Positions 53,092 through 62,628 of a stretch of DNA of 64,000 bases are shown here, in pieces (within the stretch, counting starts at the first letter, position 1; each line of letters starts with the position of its first letter). The translations under genes were made by a program, and so were the position numbers. The notes beneath the pieces were generated by a model, which saw only the letters and a program-made list of their open reading frames with translations, ran no database searches and was not told the DNA's origin. The DNA comes from Sphingobacterium multivorum (GTDB lineage Bacteria > Bacteroidota > Bacteroidia > Sphingobacteriales > Sphingobacteriaceae). The DNA is taken from assembly GCF_039511225.1 (NCBI RefSeq), contig NZ_CP154261.1, positions 372,001 through 436,000 of the forward strand. The letters are read 5' to 3'.

Positions 53092-54720
53092 ATGTTGCAG
53101 CGCTTTTTTCTATTTATTCTTTTCGCTCATTTTAGTCTTTACCTATCTGCGCAAGTGCCTTCCGATAGTGCCCGGGTCTTGCAACGACTGGAATATTTGA
53201 TGGAAAATCAGAAAATTTACATCAAAAACCGTGAAGATAAATTGGAGAAATTAAAACTTGAAGCAAAAGCATTAGAAAGTAACCCCATTCAGTTTTTGAA
53301 GAAGAACTACGAAATCTTTGAAAATTATAAGAAGTTTGATTCTGACGCAGCGCTCACTTATATTTTACTGTGTCAAAAGCTCGCTCCGCCGCATAACGAC
53401 TCCTTAAAGACAGTGATTCATCTCGATTTGGCATGGGTGTATTCCACCATCGGACGGTATATAGAAGCTGCACAACTGTTGAAGCAGGTCGAGCCGGCTC
53501 ACCTTGGTAGGAATCTACTGGCAAAATATTACGATACTTACAGTTCCTTTTATAGCCATTACGGTCAGAGCAATAATCGATCAGAATATTACCAGGCAAG
53601 TGAAAAGTATCGGGATTCTTTGTTAATGGTACTACCGAAGTCTTCCTTGGAGTACCGTACTACCATTGCTATAAAAACACTTTTTAATGGTAATCGTGAC
53701 GAAGCTAAAAAGCAATTGTTGGCCCTCTGGAATGAGAACAAAAAAGACACGGAGCAGCGCGCGCTGCTCGCCTATTTTATGGGACTCATTTATAAATATG
53801 AAAAAGATACGAAAAGTCAAATTTACTATCTTTCCATATCGGCCAGTGCAGATATTGAAATGGCTAATCGGGACAACGCATCTTTCCATGATCTAGCGCT
53901 AACGTTTTACGACCAACAGGATTTTGATCGTGCTTTTCAGTTTATTGAAAAAGCCATAGACGATGCGATGTTATGTAAAGTGCGGTATCGAATTATCGAA
54001 GGTACATCTTCTTACCCCATCATCAATGCAGCCTATCAGCAGAAAATCAGTAGCCAAAATAGGCAATTGGTTGGCTTGGTCATTATCGTCAGTATTTTAT
54101 TGATTGGTGTAATCATTGGACTGGTTATTATATATAGACAGGTGCAACATTTGAGAAGGATTCGATCAGAATTATCGGCTACAAACCGACAACTTCGATC
54201 ATTGAATGACGAAATAAACCAGACTAACCTTAAATTATCTGAATCAAATCATATTAAAGAAGAATATATTGCGCAATTTTTTGATATGTGCTCGAGTTAT
54301 ATCGATAAAATGGAAGATATCAGAAAAGCACTGTTGAAAAAAGCGACGAATCAGCAATGGGATGCCTTGCGGGAACAGTTAAAGTCAACGCAAATGGAAG
54401 AAAGAGAGGTGCAGCAGCTTTATGTTAATTTTGATCGTATCTTTTTAAATCTTTACCCAACCTTTGTTGATGAATTTAATGCGCTGCTTCAGGAGGAGGA
54501 GAAAATCTATCCCAAGAAAACAGAACTGTTAAATACCGAACTTCGAATCTTCGCATTAATTCGGCTAGGCATCGACGATTCGGTAAAGATCGCAAGTTTC
54601 CTCAGGTATTCGCTTCGAACAGTGTATAATTACAGAACAAAAGTACGTAATAAGGCTGCGGGAAATCGTGATGCCTTTGAAGCTGCCGTTTGTCAGATTG
54701 CGGTGATTGACCGGGCGTAG
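53092..54720 (+). CDS. SusR-like membrane-spanning regulator (DUF6377 type)
   Basis: 542 aa. A signal peptide (to about Ala20) is followed by a periplasmic sensor region of about 300 residues with TPR-like helices (LDLAWVYSTIGRYIEAAQLL, LALTFYDQQDFDRAFQFIEKA). One membrane helix spans about 326-348, a coiled coil about 352-388 (RSELSATNRQLRSLNDEINQ), and a cytoplasmic C-terminal domain holds a LuxR-like helix-turn-helix at about 485-525 (ELRIFALIRLGIDDSVKIASFLRYS). This is the layout of SusR-type activators that sense oligosaccharides in the periplasm and switch on neighbouring susCD genes. It is followed after 255 bp by the SusC at 54976. Two exact 12-bp direct repeats in that gap are candidate binding sites. 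Confidence 0.85.
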   Translation: MLQRFFLFILFAHFSLYLSAQVPSDSARVLQRLEYLMENQKIYIKNREDKLEKLKLEAKALESNPIQFLKKNYEIFENYKKFDSDAALTYILLCQKLAPPHNDSLKTVIHLDLAWVYSTIGRYIEAAQLLKQVEPAHLGRNLLAKYYDTYSSFYSHYGQSNNRSEYYQASEKYRDSLLMVLPKSSLEYRTTIAIKTLFNGNRDEAKKQLLALWNENKKDTEQRALLAYFMGLIYKYEKDTKSQIYYLSISASADIEMANRDNASFHDLALTFYDQQDFDRAFQFIEKAIDDAMLCKVRYRIIEGTSSYPIINAAYQQKISSQNRQLVGLVIIVSILLIGVIIGLVIIYRQVQHLRRIRSELSATNRQLRSLNDEINQTNLKLSESNHIKEEYIAQFFDMCSSYIDKMEDIRKALLKKATNQQWDALREQLKSTQMEEREVQQLYVNFDRIFLNLYPTFVDEFNALLQEEEKIYPKKTELLNTELRIFALIRLGIDDSVKIASFLRYSLRTVYNYRTKVRNKAAGNRDAFEAAVCQIAVIDRA

Positions 54721-54775
54721 ACGCTCCTTTAATACGGAAAAACCATTTGATAATCCGATTTCCTTCGCTCATTTA

Positions 54776-54852
54776 GGTACTTTTTAACGCTATTTGTTTT
54801 TTGTATCATACTTATTTTTAGTAGTTTGTGTTTTTTGGCTGGTACTTTTTAA
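54776..54852 (+). promoter_or_regulatory. Paired 12-bp direct repeats upstream of SusC: candidate activator sites
   Basis: GGTACTTTTTAA occurs at 54776-54787 and again at 54841-54852, 65 bp apart (about six helical turns). The second copy is part of an inverted repeat GTACTT-TTT-AAGTAC (54842-54856). It lies about 34 bp before the -7 element at 54886, where an activator would be expected. Binding by the SusR-like protein upstream is inferred. Confidence 0.5.
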
Positions 54853-54885
54853 GTACTCGCCCTTTTTTCTCCATCAAGGTGATCT

Positions 54886-54893
54886 TAGTTTTG
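54886..54893 (+). promoter_or_regulatory. Bacteroidota -7 element for the SusC-SusD-GH30 operon
   Basis: TAGTTTTG matches TAnnTTTG exactly and lies 82 bp before the SusC ATG. No -33 element was found, as is common for promoters that need an activator. Confidence 0.45.
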
Positions 54894-54975
54894 TTTTGAG
54901 CAATGCAGCAGGGGAAACTCATTGCCATTTTGGAATAACCAAAAGATGAAACAATAACCAATTTTTTTATTTCAT

Positions 54976-57954
54976 ATGATTTACTTTACACGAAAAGTTG
55001 CCTTTTCAATGGGGCTAGCTTTCTTGTTTACTTTGGTGAATTTGGTTTTTGCCCAAGACCGAGTTCAAGTCAGTGGACGTATCTTGGATGCCCAAGATCA
55101 GAAACCACTTTCAGGAGTAACCATTACACAAAAAGGAAGTAATAATGCAGTATCGAGTAATGCAGATGGGCGTTTTCAAATTTCTGCTAGCACCGGCAGC
55201 ATACTCCAATTTACGTTTGTTGGCTACGACAGCAAAGAATTACCTGCCAACAGTACCATGGTCGTCCAATTGAATTCATCAACCAATATGCTGGAGGATG
55301 TCATTGTAATCGGTTATGGTAGCGTCAGAAGAAAAGATGTCACAACTGCAATCTCTTCTGTTTCCACGAAAGACCTTGAAAAGAGGCCCGTCACCAATTT
55401 TGGACAAGCCATTCAAGGTAAAGCTGCCGGGGTCACTGTTATTCAGCCGAGTGGTCAGCCAGGTGCAGCACCTCAGATTCAAATTCGGGGGATAACGTCT
55501 TTTAATAGTAATACCACTCCTTTGTATGTTGTTGATGGAGTTCCTGTGGAAGATATTAAGTTCTTGTCTCCCAATGATATCACGGATATTCAAATTCTAA
55601 AAGATGCGTCATCGGCAGCAATCTACGGCTCTCGGGGTTCGAATGGTGTCATCTTGGTTACGACAAAATCAGGAAAGGCCGGGGAGGCAAAAATTACACT
55701 TGGAACACAGTGGACAGCCAATGTTGTCAATAATACCGTTAAAGTTTTAAACACCAGCCAATACAAAGATTTACAGGACGAAATCGGTCTGGTAAATCTG
55801 CCAGAAGGATTGTTGGATAAGACCGACTGGTTTAAAGAGACCTATAAAACAGGTATACAACAAAACCATCAGTTATCCATATCGGATGGTAATGAAAAGC
55901 TTCGTTATTATTTGGGCGGTGGTTATCTGAACGAAAAAGGAACATTACAGGGATCTTTCTTCAGGCGATATAATTTTCGTGCTAATATTGATAATCAAGT
56001 CCGAAAATGGCTGAAGGTAAATGCAAATATCAATTATTCGGATAACAATGATAATGGAATTACTTCGGGCTTAGGCTCAAATCGCGGGGGGGTAGTCACA
56101 TCCGTGATTACAACACCGACCTATGCACCTGTCTGGGATCCGACGAATCCGGATCGATTCTATAATAATTTTTATGGGATCAACAACATTACCAGTCCTT
56201 TGGAAAACTTAGCCCGGACAAGGAATAACAATAACCGCGAAAACCGTCTTGTTGCCACAGGAAGTGCATTGGTCTCCTTTATGCCTAACCTAACATGGAA
56301 AACTTCGTTTTCATTAGATCGAAGATCCGGTGTGATGACCACCTTTTTGGACCCCTGGACGACGGCTTGGGGAAGAAATCAATTCGGAGAGGCTTCAGAT
56401 ATTCGTAATACAAATACCGTATTGACGTGGGACAATTTCTTGACATACACGAAGACCTTCGGAAAGCATAATTTGGAGTTAATGGGCGGTTCGTCATGGA
56501 CGGACTCGAAGTACTCCAGAAATTACATCTATGGTTCACATTATGCTAATGGAATAATTGAAACACTGAATGCTGCAAATAAGATCTCTTGGGATGGAAC
56601 AGGATCTACAGCATCCAACTGGGGGATTATGTCCTATTTCGCACGCACAATGTACAATTATGATGGCAAGTATTTATTGACAGCAAATATGCGTACAGAC
56701 GGTTCTTCGAAGCTGAGTCCAGAGCGCCGCTGGGGGTATTTTCCATCGGTGTCGGCTGCATGGAGAATCTCTGCTGAAGACTTTATGAAAGATGTAACCT
56801 GGATAAACGACTTTAAAATCCGCGGAGGATGGGGACAGACAGGTAATCAATACGGATTAGGCGATTATGCTTACCTGCAATTGAGCGGTATCCAACGCCA
56901 ACAGTGGTTTGTTGAGGGAAAAGACAATTCATTGCCAAATATCAATAAACCAACAATCTTAAGAGCGAAAGATTTGACTTGGGAAACGACAAGTACAACC
57001 AGTATCGGTTTTGATATCACTATGTTAAGCAATAGATTGACGATCAGTGCAGATTATTATAACAAAGACACGAAGAATCTTCTAATGAACGCAAGTCTGC
57101 CCGCAGGACAACAAGCAAATACAATCCAAAGAAATGGTGGAAGATTGAACAATCACGGTTTTGAATTTGCGGTAAATTCGAAAAATCTGACCGGTAACTT
57201 GACTTGGAATACAGATTTTAATATCTCTTTCAACAGAAATAAGCTTCAGCAGCTCGACTTACAACAGGTGTATTATGATGTCAAAACGAACGATTATGTC
57301 AATGATTTTGTGGTGAAAAATGAGCCCGGAAGATCGCTTGCAGGATTCTTCGGTTATATTTCAGATGGCGTAAACCCTGAAACCGGTGAGCTCATGTATC
57401 GCGACCTGAACGGAGATGGCAAGATCTCGTCAAGCGACCGTACGTATATCGGCAATCCCCTGCCAAAGTTTGTGTATGGTATGACAAATAGTTTCTCTTG
57501 GAAAAATTTCGATCTAAGCATATTCATTCAGGGAACTTATGGAAATGACATCTTCAATGCCAGCCGTATGGAAACAGAGGGGATGTATGATGGTCGAAAT
57601 CAAACGACAGTTGTATTGGATCGCTGGCGGGTACCGGGACAGATTACACATGTTCCTAAAGCTGGGTTTGACATGAAAAATTCAACCTATTTTGTTGAAG
57701 ATGGTAGTTATTTGCGGATGAAAAATGTGTCCTTGGGCTATTCGATTTCTCCGGAGAGACTGAAGCGTATTGGTATCCATAAAATTCAGCCTTATCTATC
57801 TGTAAGCAATCTGTTTACCTTGACTAAGTATTCAGGTATGGATCCGGAAGTAAACCAATATTCGGGCGGATCCGATTCCAGAATCCAAGGTATAGATTGG
57901 GGTACCTATCCACAGAATCGTTCATTTGTTTTAGGTCTTAATATTGAGTTTTAA
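54976..57954 (+). CDS. SusC/RagA TonB-dependent transporter of the GH30 locus
   Basis: 992 aa with a signal peptide (to about Ala26), a carboxypeptidase-regulatory-like domain at about 31-102 (VSGRILDAQDQKPLSGVTITQKG), a TonB box LEDVIVIGYG at about 106-115, and a plug (VTNFGQAIQGKAAGVTVIQPSGQPG, LYVVDGVPVED, IQILKDASSAAIYGSRGSNGVILVTTK). The barrel ends FVLGLNIEF. No STN domain, which agrees with control by the SusR-like protein rather than by FecR. It imports the glucan oligosaccharides expected from the GH30 enzyme of the same operon. Confidence 0.95.
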   Translation: MIYFTRKVAFSMGLAFLFTLVNLVFAQDRVQVSGRILDAQDQKPLSGVTITQKGSNNAVSSNADGRFQISASTGSILQFTFVGYDSKELPANSTMVVQLNSSTNMLEDVIVIGYGSVRRKDVTTAISSVSTKDLEKRPVTNFGQAIQGKAAGVTVIQPSGQPGAAPQIQIRGITSFNSNTTPLYVVDGVPVEDIKFLSPNDITDIQILKDASSAAIYGSRGSNGVILVTTKSGKAGEAKITLGTQWTANVVNNTVKVLNTSQYKDLQDEIGLVNLPEGLLDKTDWFKETYKTGIQQNHQLSISDGNEKLRYYLGGGYLNEKGTLQGSFFRRYNFRANIDNQVRKWLKVNANINYSDNNDNGITSGLGSNRGGVVTSVITTPTYAPVWDPTNPDRFYNNFYGINNITSPLENLARTRNNNNRENRLVATGSALVSFMPNLTWKTSFSLDRRSGVMTTFLDPWTTAWGRNQFGEASDIRNTNTVLTWDNFLTYTKTFGKHNLELMGGSSWTDSKYSRNYIYGSHYANGIIETLNAANKISWDGTGSTASNWGIMSYFARTMYNYDGKYLLTANMRTDGSSKLSPERRWGYFPSVSAAWRISAEDFMKDVTWINDFKIRGGWGQTGNQYGLGDYAYLQLSGIQRQQWFVEGKDNSLPNINKPTILRAKDLTWETTSTTSIGFDITMLSNRLTISADYYNKDTKNLLMNASLPAGQQANTIQRNGGRLNNHGFEFAVNSKNLTGNLTWNTDFNISFNRNKLQQLDLQQVYYDVKTNDYVNDFVVKNEPGRSLAGFFGYISDGVNPETGELMYRDLNGDGKISSSDRTYIGNPLPKFVYGMTNSFSWKNFDLSIFIQGTYGNDIFNASRMETEGMYDGRNQTTVVLDRWRVPGQITHVPKAGFDMKNSTYFVEDGSYLRMKNVSLGYSISPERLKRIGIHKIQPYLSVSNLFTLTKYSGMDPEVNQYSGGSDSRIQGIDWGTYPQNRSFVLGLNIEF

Positions 57955-57965
57955 TTGTCTGTATC

Positions 57966-59483
57966 ATGAAAAAATATATAAGTAATGCTCTTTCTTTGCT
58001 AACCGGCTCTTTGTTTTTATTTTCTTGCTCTTTGAACCGTGATCCACTTTCAGATTATTCGGATGTGAGTCAAGGGAAGACCGAGACAGGAACGCAGATT
58101 GTTTTTAAGAATAGAGCTGAGGTTGAGACCTATTTGGCGGGGATTTATCAGCAAATGAAAGATCGGCAGGAACATTGGTATCTCGATCTGCTCCTAATCG
58201 GAGATTCCCATGCCGATAATTCCTATGCGGGAACGACGGGAGCTGAAGTCGTACCTTTCGAAAATAATTCTATTGAAGGGTCTAATTCGGTTGTTGACCG
58301 GGATTGGGGAAGATATCTGGAAGATGTTGGACGTGCAAATCGATTGATCATTTACGTTGATAGTGTTGCTGATAAATCGTTGAGCGATACGGATATTAGA
58401 ACGTATAAGGCACAAGCTAAACTATTCAGAGCATTGGCGATGTTTGATATGGTCCGTATATTCGGATCTATCCCTGTCATTACCACAATTGCACCCGATA
58501 TTACTGGTGACAATGTCAATGAAGTTTATCCGCAATATTTTCCAAAACAAGCCACAGAAGAAGAAGCCTATAAGCAGATCGAAAAAGACTTGATGGACGG
58601 ATTGGCTGATGCACCAGCCAACAATAATGGGAATAAGACTTTATTTACCAAATCCGTCGCACGAGCGATGCTGGCAAAGATCTATGCCGAAAAACCAATT
58701 CGCGATTACGCTAAAGTTATCCAATATGTTGACGCATTGACTGCGGATGGATTTGATCTGAATACCAATTACTCAGATCTATATGCAATGAATGCAAGCA
58801 ACACAGATCTTGCACAGCGGAATACGAAAGAATCGATTTTGGAAGCACAGTTTACTTCGGGTGGAGGTAATTGGGCGACTTGGATGTTTGGAAGGGATTT
58901 GTCCAATTATGATAATAACTTCACATGGGCCAAATGGATAACCCCATCTCGGGACTTGATTCAAGCGTATACGAATGAAGGGGACCAGGTTCGTTTGGGG
59001 CAATCTATTGTTTATTATTCCACTACTTGGAGCAACTATTATCCGTCAAACCATTATCCATTCATGTTTAAATTACGTTCTGCATTTAATAGTATTGTCA
59101 AGCTTCGTTACGCAGACCTTTTATTGTTAAAAGCGGAAGCATTAATTCAGCAGGGATCAGATCTATCTGGAGCGGCAGACATTATTGACAAAATTCGCAC
59201 CCGTGCTAAATTGCCTAAAATATCCGCTGCCGTACGTTCAAATAAGGATGCTTTATTAGACGCTTATTTGAAAGAACGTCGTCTTGAATTGGCCTTCGAA
59301 GGACAACGCTGGTTTGATCTCGTGCGCTTAGATAAGGTGGAATCTGTCATGAATGCTGTTTATGCTAAAGATGCTGGAAGAAAGGCACAGGTGTATCCCT
59401 TCACGAAGAACTCTTACCGTTTACCGATTCCGCAACCAAAAATTGATCAGAATCCTAATCTAGTTCAGAATCCGGGGTATTAA
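57966..59483 (+). CDS. SusD/RagB-family lipoprotein of the GH30 locus
   Basis: 505 aa with lipobox Cys21 (LFSCSLNRDPLSDYS). Family features: VETYLAGIYQQMKDRQEHW, YKAQAKLFRALAMFDMVRIFGSIPVI, LRYADLLLLKAEALIQQGSD, IIDKIRTRAKLPKI, LKERRLELAFEGQRWFDLVRLDKV, and the terminal NPNLVQNPGY. It follows SusC by 11 bp. It should bind the target glucan at the surface and cap the transporter. Confidence 0.95.
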   Translation: MKKYISNALSLLTGSLFLFSCSLNRDPLSDYSDVSQGKTETGTQIVFKNRAEVETYLAGIYQQMKDRQEHWYLDLLLIGDSHADNSYAGTTGAEVVPFENNSIEGSNSVVDRDWGRYLEDVGRANRLIIYVDSVADKSLSDTDIRTYKAQAKLFRALAMFDMVRIFGSIPVITTIAPDITGDNVNEVYPQYFPKQATEEEAYKQIEKDLMDGLADAPANNNGNKTLFTKSVARAMLAKIYAEKPIRDYAKVIQYVDALTADGFDLNTNYSDLYAMNASNTDLAQRNTKESILEAQFTSGGGNWATWMFGRDLSNYDNNFTWAKWITPSRDLIQAYTNEGDQVRLGQSIVYYSTTWSNYYPSNHYPFMFKLRSAFNSIVKLRYADLLLLKAEALIQQGSDLSGAADIIDKIRTRAKLPKISAAVRSNKDALLDAYLKERRLELAFEGQRWFDLVRLDKVESVMNAVYAKDAGRKAQVYPFTKNSYRLPIPQPKIDQNPNLVQNPGY

Positions 59484-59536
59484 CTGATTTAACAATGGAA
59501 ATTCTCATTTGATGGATGGCGAAAATTTATTAACAG

Positions 59537-61033
59537 ATGAAACGCAATAATAAAAAAACTATGATATATACATTCTTGTTGTCCTGTCTAGTGACGGCAA
59601 CATCTTGTAACCGTGACAGCTATATACCTTCACAAGGTGATGAAATTAAAAAAAGTGGTGATGTTACCATTTATACGACGACAGGCAGTCGGTCTTTGGA
59701 TTTTGGAAAACGCTTTGTTGATTTCAGTTCCAAATTTAATATGTCGCCCAATACAATTACGTTAGATCCAGCTAAGAAATTTCAGACAATGGACGGCTTC
59801 GGTGCTGCAGTTACAGGCTCTACCTGTTATAATCTGATGAAAATGAGTAAGGAAGATCGAACAAAATTTCTTACGGAGACTTTCTCAGATAAAGATGGAA
59901 TGGGAATGAATTACATCCGTATTGCTATTGGATGTTCCGACTTCTCTTTGAGTGAATATACCTGCTGGGATAAGGAAGGAAAGGAAAATTTTGGACTACA
60001 GTCGGAAGAAACACAATATATCATTCCAGTGCTGAAAGAAATACTTGCCATCAATCCATCCATAAAAATCATGGGCTCCCCATGGACTCCACCGAAATGG
60101 ATGAAAGTTAACAACTTAACTGATTTAAAGCCCTTTGATTCGTGGACCAGTGGTCAGTTAAATCCAAAGTATTATCAGGACTATGGTTGGTATTTCGTTC
60201 AATGGATCCAAGCAATGAAGAAAGAAGGCATTAATATTTATTCGATTACTGTTCAAAATGAACCATTGAACAGAAAAAATTCCGCTTCGCTTTATATGTC
60301 ATGGCAAGAGCAACAAGCTTTTGTCAAACAAGCGCTAGGCCCACAGTTAAAAGCGGCTAACTTATCAACAAAGATCTATGCATTTGATCATAATTATAAC
60401 TATGATAACATTGCCGATCAGGCTGATTACCCAGTAAAGATCTATAACGATGCCGGAGCGGCTTCATTCTTCGCCGGAGCGGCGTACCATAATTATGGTG
60501 GGGATAAGGCTGAACTTATCGATATTCATAATCAACGCCCAGATAAGGAACTGGTATTTACGGAAACATCCATTGGGGAATGGAATGATGGACGCAATCT
60601 TGAAAAACGTTTGATGGAAGACATGCGTGAAGTGGCCCTCGGTACCGTAAACAATTGGAGCAAGGGGGTCATTGTATGGAATCTGATGCTAGATACCGAC
60701 AAAGGACCGAATCGCGAGGGAGGCTGTCAGACATGTTATGGAGCCGTGGATATTAGTAAGGCAAATTATAAGAATATAACACGTAATTCGCACTATTATA
60801 TTGTTGGTCATCTTTCCTCGGTGGTCAAATCAGGAGCTACAAGGATTGGCGCTTCTGGATATACAGCGGAAGGATTGGTTTATACAGCATTTCAAAATAC
60901 AGACGGAACCTACGCTGTTGTTCTGTTAAACGAATCGGGCGATAGTCGTAAGATTACGTTGGCAGATGGTAAACATCATTTTAGCTATGATGTGCCAGCT
61001 AAGTCGGTTGTTTCTTACCGCTGGACCTATTAA
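59537..61033 (+). CDS. GH30-family glucanase lipoprotein, probable endo-beta-1,6-glucanase
   Basis: 498 aa with lipobox Cys24 (TATSCNRDSY). A GH30 (beta/alpha)8 barrel is indicated by MDGFGAAVTGSTCYNLMKMS, MNYIRIAIGCSDFSLSEYT and MGSPWTPPKWMKVNN. The acid/base Glu242 (TVQNEP) and nucleophile Glu343 (FTETSIGEW) are 101 residues apart. A side beta-structure at the C-terminus (AVVLLNESGDSRKITL, SVVSYRWTY) is normal for the family. The sequence and SusCD neighbours resemble GH30_3 enzymes of beta-1,6-glucan loci such as the one in Bacteroides thetaiotaomicron, so endo-beta-1,6-glucanase is the best guess; a glucosylceramidase-like activity is less likely. Predicted to cut polymer at the cell surface. 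Confidence 0.88.
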   Translation: MKRNNKKTMIYTFLLSCLVTATSCNRDSYIPSQGDEIKKSGDVTIYTTTGSRSLDFGKRFVDFSSKFNMSPNTITLDPAKKFQTMDGFGAAVTGSTCYNLMKMSKEDRTKFLTETFSDKDGMGMNYIRIAIGCSDFSLSEYTCWDKEGKENFGLQSEETQYIIPVLKEILAINPSIKIMGSPWTPPKWMKVNNLTDLKPFDSWTSGQLNPKYYQDYGWYFVQWIQAMKKEGINIYSITVQNEPLNRKNSASLYMSWQEQQAFVKQALGPQLKAANLSTKIYAFDHNYNYDNIADQADYPVKIYNDAGAASFFAGAAYHNYGGDKAELIDIHNQRPDKELVFTETSIGEWNDGRNLEKRLMEDMREVALGTVNNWSKGVIVWNLMLDTDKGPNREGGCQTCYGAVDISKANYKNITRNSHYYIVGHLSSVVKSGATRIGASGYTAEGLVYTAFQNTDGTYAVVLLNESGDSRKITLADGKHHFSYDVPAKSVVSYRWTY

Positions 61034-61054
61034 CTGGAGGATGATAAACCCTAA

Positions 61055-61075
61055 GCGCTATCACATGGATAGCGC
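61055..61075 (+). other. Intercistronic hairpin between GH30 and the SusE/F-position gene
   Basis: GCGCTATC and GATAGCGC form a perfect 8-bp stem with a 5-nt loop. No T run follows, so it probably stabilises or processes the mRNA and may set the ratio of enzyme to binding protein. Confidence 0.5.
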
Positions 61076-61090
61076 ATAAATTATGAACAA

Positions 61091-62431
61091 ATGAAAAGAT
61101 ATCTCATCAATATACTATTGGGAACTGCTGCAATTGCCGCAGTCAGTTCCTGTAAAAAGGATGAAAAATATACCTATCAAATAGGGGATCCTAAAATCGA
61201 ATTGAAATCACCTATTTCAGCCGCAAATTTTGGGGATAGTCTCGAATTTCAGGTACACGTGTCGGACAGTGAAGTTGCGCTGTCAACTGTTAAAGCACAA
61301 TTGTATTTTACAGACGACAAGGTAACAGAAACCGTCATCCGTACCAAACAAAATGGAGACTATGCTGGAAAGATTTATGTTCCGTTCCTGAAAGATATTC
61401 CCGATGGAAAAGCAACCCTTAAGTTTGTCTTACAGAATATTAGCCAAAAAATAACGGAACAATCTTTTGATATTAACCTGAGCAGACCCGACTTTCCATA
61501 TTTAACTTTAGTCACAGCATCTAAATCGTATCGTATGGAAAAGGTAGGGCCTAATCAATATGCGGCAAAAGAGAATTTTCCATTTTCGGTAAAGGGCTAT
61601 ATTCAAGCACCAAAAGTGGGCGCACAAGGCAATCTGATGAATTTTGGTTGGGTCAATAATGTTATAAACCTCGGCTCTACGGCTGAAATCCCATTTTCAA
61701 ATTCAACTTCTGGAATCTATAGCATCGCATTTAATACCTCAACTTATCAGGCTTCACCGTTTATTATTGCTTATGCCATTAATGGAACGGTATTCAGTCG
61801 CCTTGATGATGAGCACTTTAAGGCAGAGTTGAATATGGTAAAAGGCGAGAAGGTAATTCTTGACGGAATAGAAGATCTGAAGAATTGGTGGATTGATCCG
61901 GACTATTTTACACAAGCTCCTGACGGATCAATCGCTTTCAACGGAATGAACGGTAAGTATCGCGTTACTGCAGACTTTACCTTAAAATATTTTGTGGTTG
62001 AAGCGATGACAGGTAATGATTTAGCAAAATTACAAGATGACGGAAGTGGTGCGGTTTGGATTATTGGTGAAGGAATCGGAAAGCCTAAGGTATCCAGTAA
62101 TCAAGTGGGCTGGAATACAGATAAAGCGCTTTGTTTGGTGCCGCTAGGCAACAAGAAATACCAGGTAACTGTTAAGGCAGGAGAGTCTATAAATTCTGAT
62201 AACATCAATTTCAAATTTTTCCATCAAAAAGGATGGGGCGGTGAATTTGGTGGCACAGACCTGACAACGACAAGTGATATCGTTTTTGTGGGAGATGGAA
62301 AGAATGGACGCGACTCAGGCAATCTTGGCATCAAAACCGGTAACGTGTTAGAGACCGGTAAAACCTATGTTTTTACATTGGATTTAACTGCAGGTAATAA
62401 GGAAGCTGTCTTGACGATTGCGACAAAATAA
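61091..62431 (+). CDS. SusE/SusF-position surface glycan-binding lipoprotein (DUF5125/DUF5121-like)
   Basis: 446 aa with lipobox Cys21 followed by KKDEKYTY, an acidic stretch often seen in surface-exposed lipoproteins. The N-terminal Ig-like part (SPISAANFGDSLEFQVHVSDSE, AKLYF-type strands) is followed by a middle beta-rich part (MEKVGPNQYAAKENFPFSVKGYI, MNFGWVNNVINLG) and a C-terminal SusE/F-like sandwich (WIIGEGIGKP, KYQVTVKAGESINSDNINFKFFHQKGWGGEFGG). The order suggests DUF5125 then DUF5121; the names are tentative. It is the last gene of the operon. In beta-1,6-glucan loci the gene at this position encodes a surface glycan-binding protein. Confidence 0.82.
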   Translation: MKRYLINILLGTAAIAAVSSCKKDEKYTYQIGDPKIELKSPISAANFGDSLEFQVHVSDSEVALSTVKAQLYFTDDKVTETVIRTKQNGDYAGKIYVPFLKDIPDGKATLKFVLQNISQKITEQSFDINLSRPDFPYLTLVTASKSYRMEKVGPNQYAAKENFPFSVKGYIQAPKVGAQGNLMNFGWVNNVINLGSTAEIPFSNSTSGIYSIAFNTSTYQASPFIIAYAINGTVFSRLDDEHFKAELNMVKGEKVILDGIEDLKNWWIDPDYFTQAPDGSIAFNGMNGKYRVTADFTLKYFVVEAMTGNDLAKLQDDGSGAVWIIGEGIGKPKVSSNQVGWNTDKALCLVPLGNKKYQVTVKAGESINSDNINFKFFHQKGWGGEFGGTDLTTTSDIVFVGDGKNGRDSGNLGIKTGNVLETGKTYVFTLDLTAGNKEAVLTIATK

Positions 62432-62449
62432 TAAAGATTGATTTTTTCC

Positions 62450-62482
62450 AAGTCCCAGGTAGTTTGCTATCTGGGACTTTTT
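62450..62482 (+). terminator. Rho-independent terminator after the GH30 locus
   Basis: A 13-bp stem (62450-62462 with 62467-62479) with one G-T wobble, loop TTTG and a T-rich tail. It lies 19 bp past the stop of the last gene. Confidence 0.92.
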
Positions 62483-62496
62483 CTTTCGAATGGAAG

Positions 62497-62528
62497 TTGT
62501 TTATTCCAACTTTCATTTGTTATATTTG
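62497..62528 (+). promoter_or_regulatory. Candidate Bacteroidota promoter for the Cys-rich small protein
   Basis: TTG at 62497-62499 and TATATTTG at 62521-62528 (exact TAnnTTTG) are 21 bp apart. A short inverted repeat ACTCG-AGA-CGAGT begins about 5 bp downstream (62533-62545), near the expected transcription start. The leader to the ATG at 62629 is about 95 nt. Confidence 0.6.
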
Positions 62529-62628
62529 CACAAACTCGAGACGAGTCATCATGTGCTTGATTTGGTCAGTTTACAAGATAAAGAGCAATCTTCCTGATGT
62601 AAGCTGCTATTGAGAATAAAATATTGGA

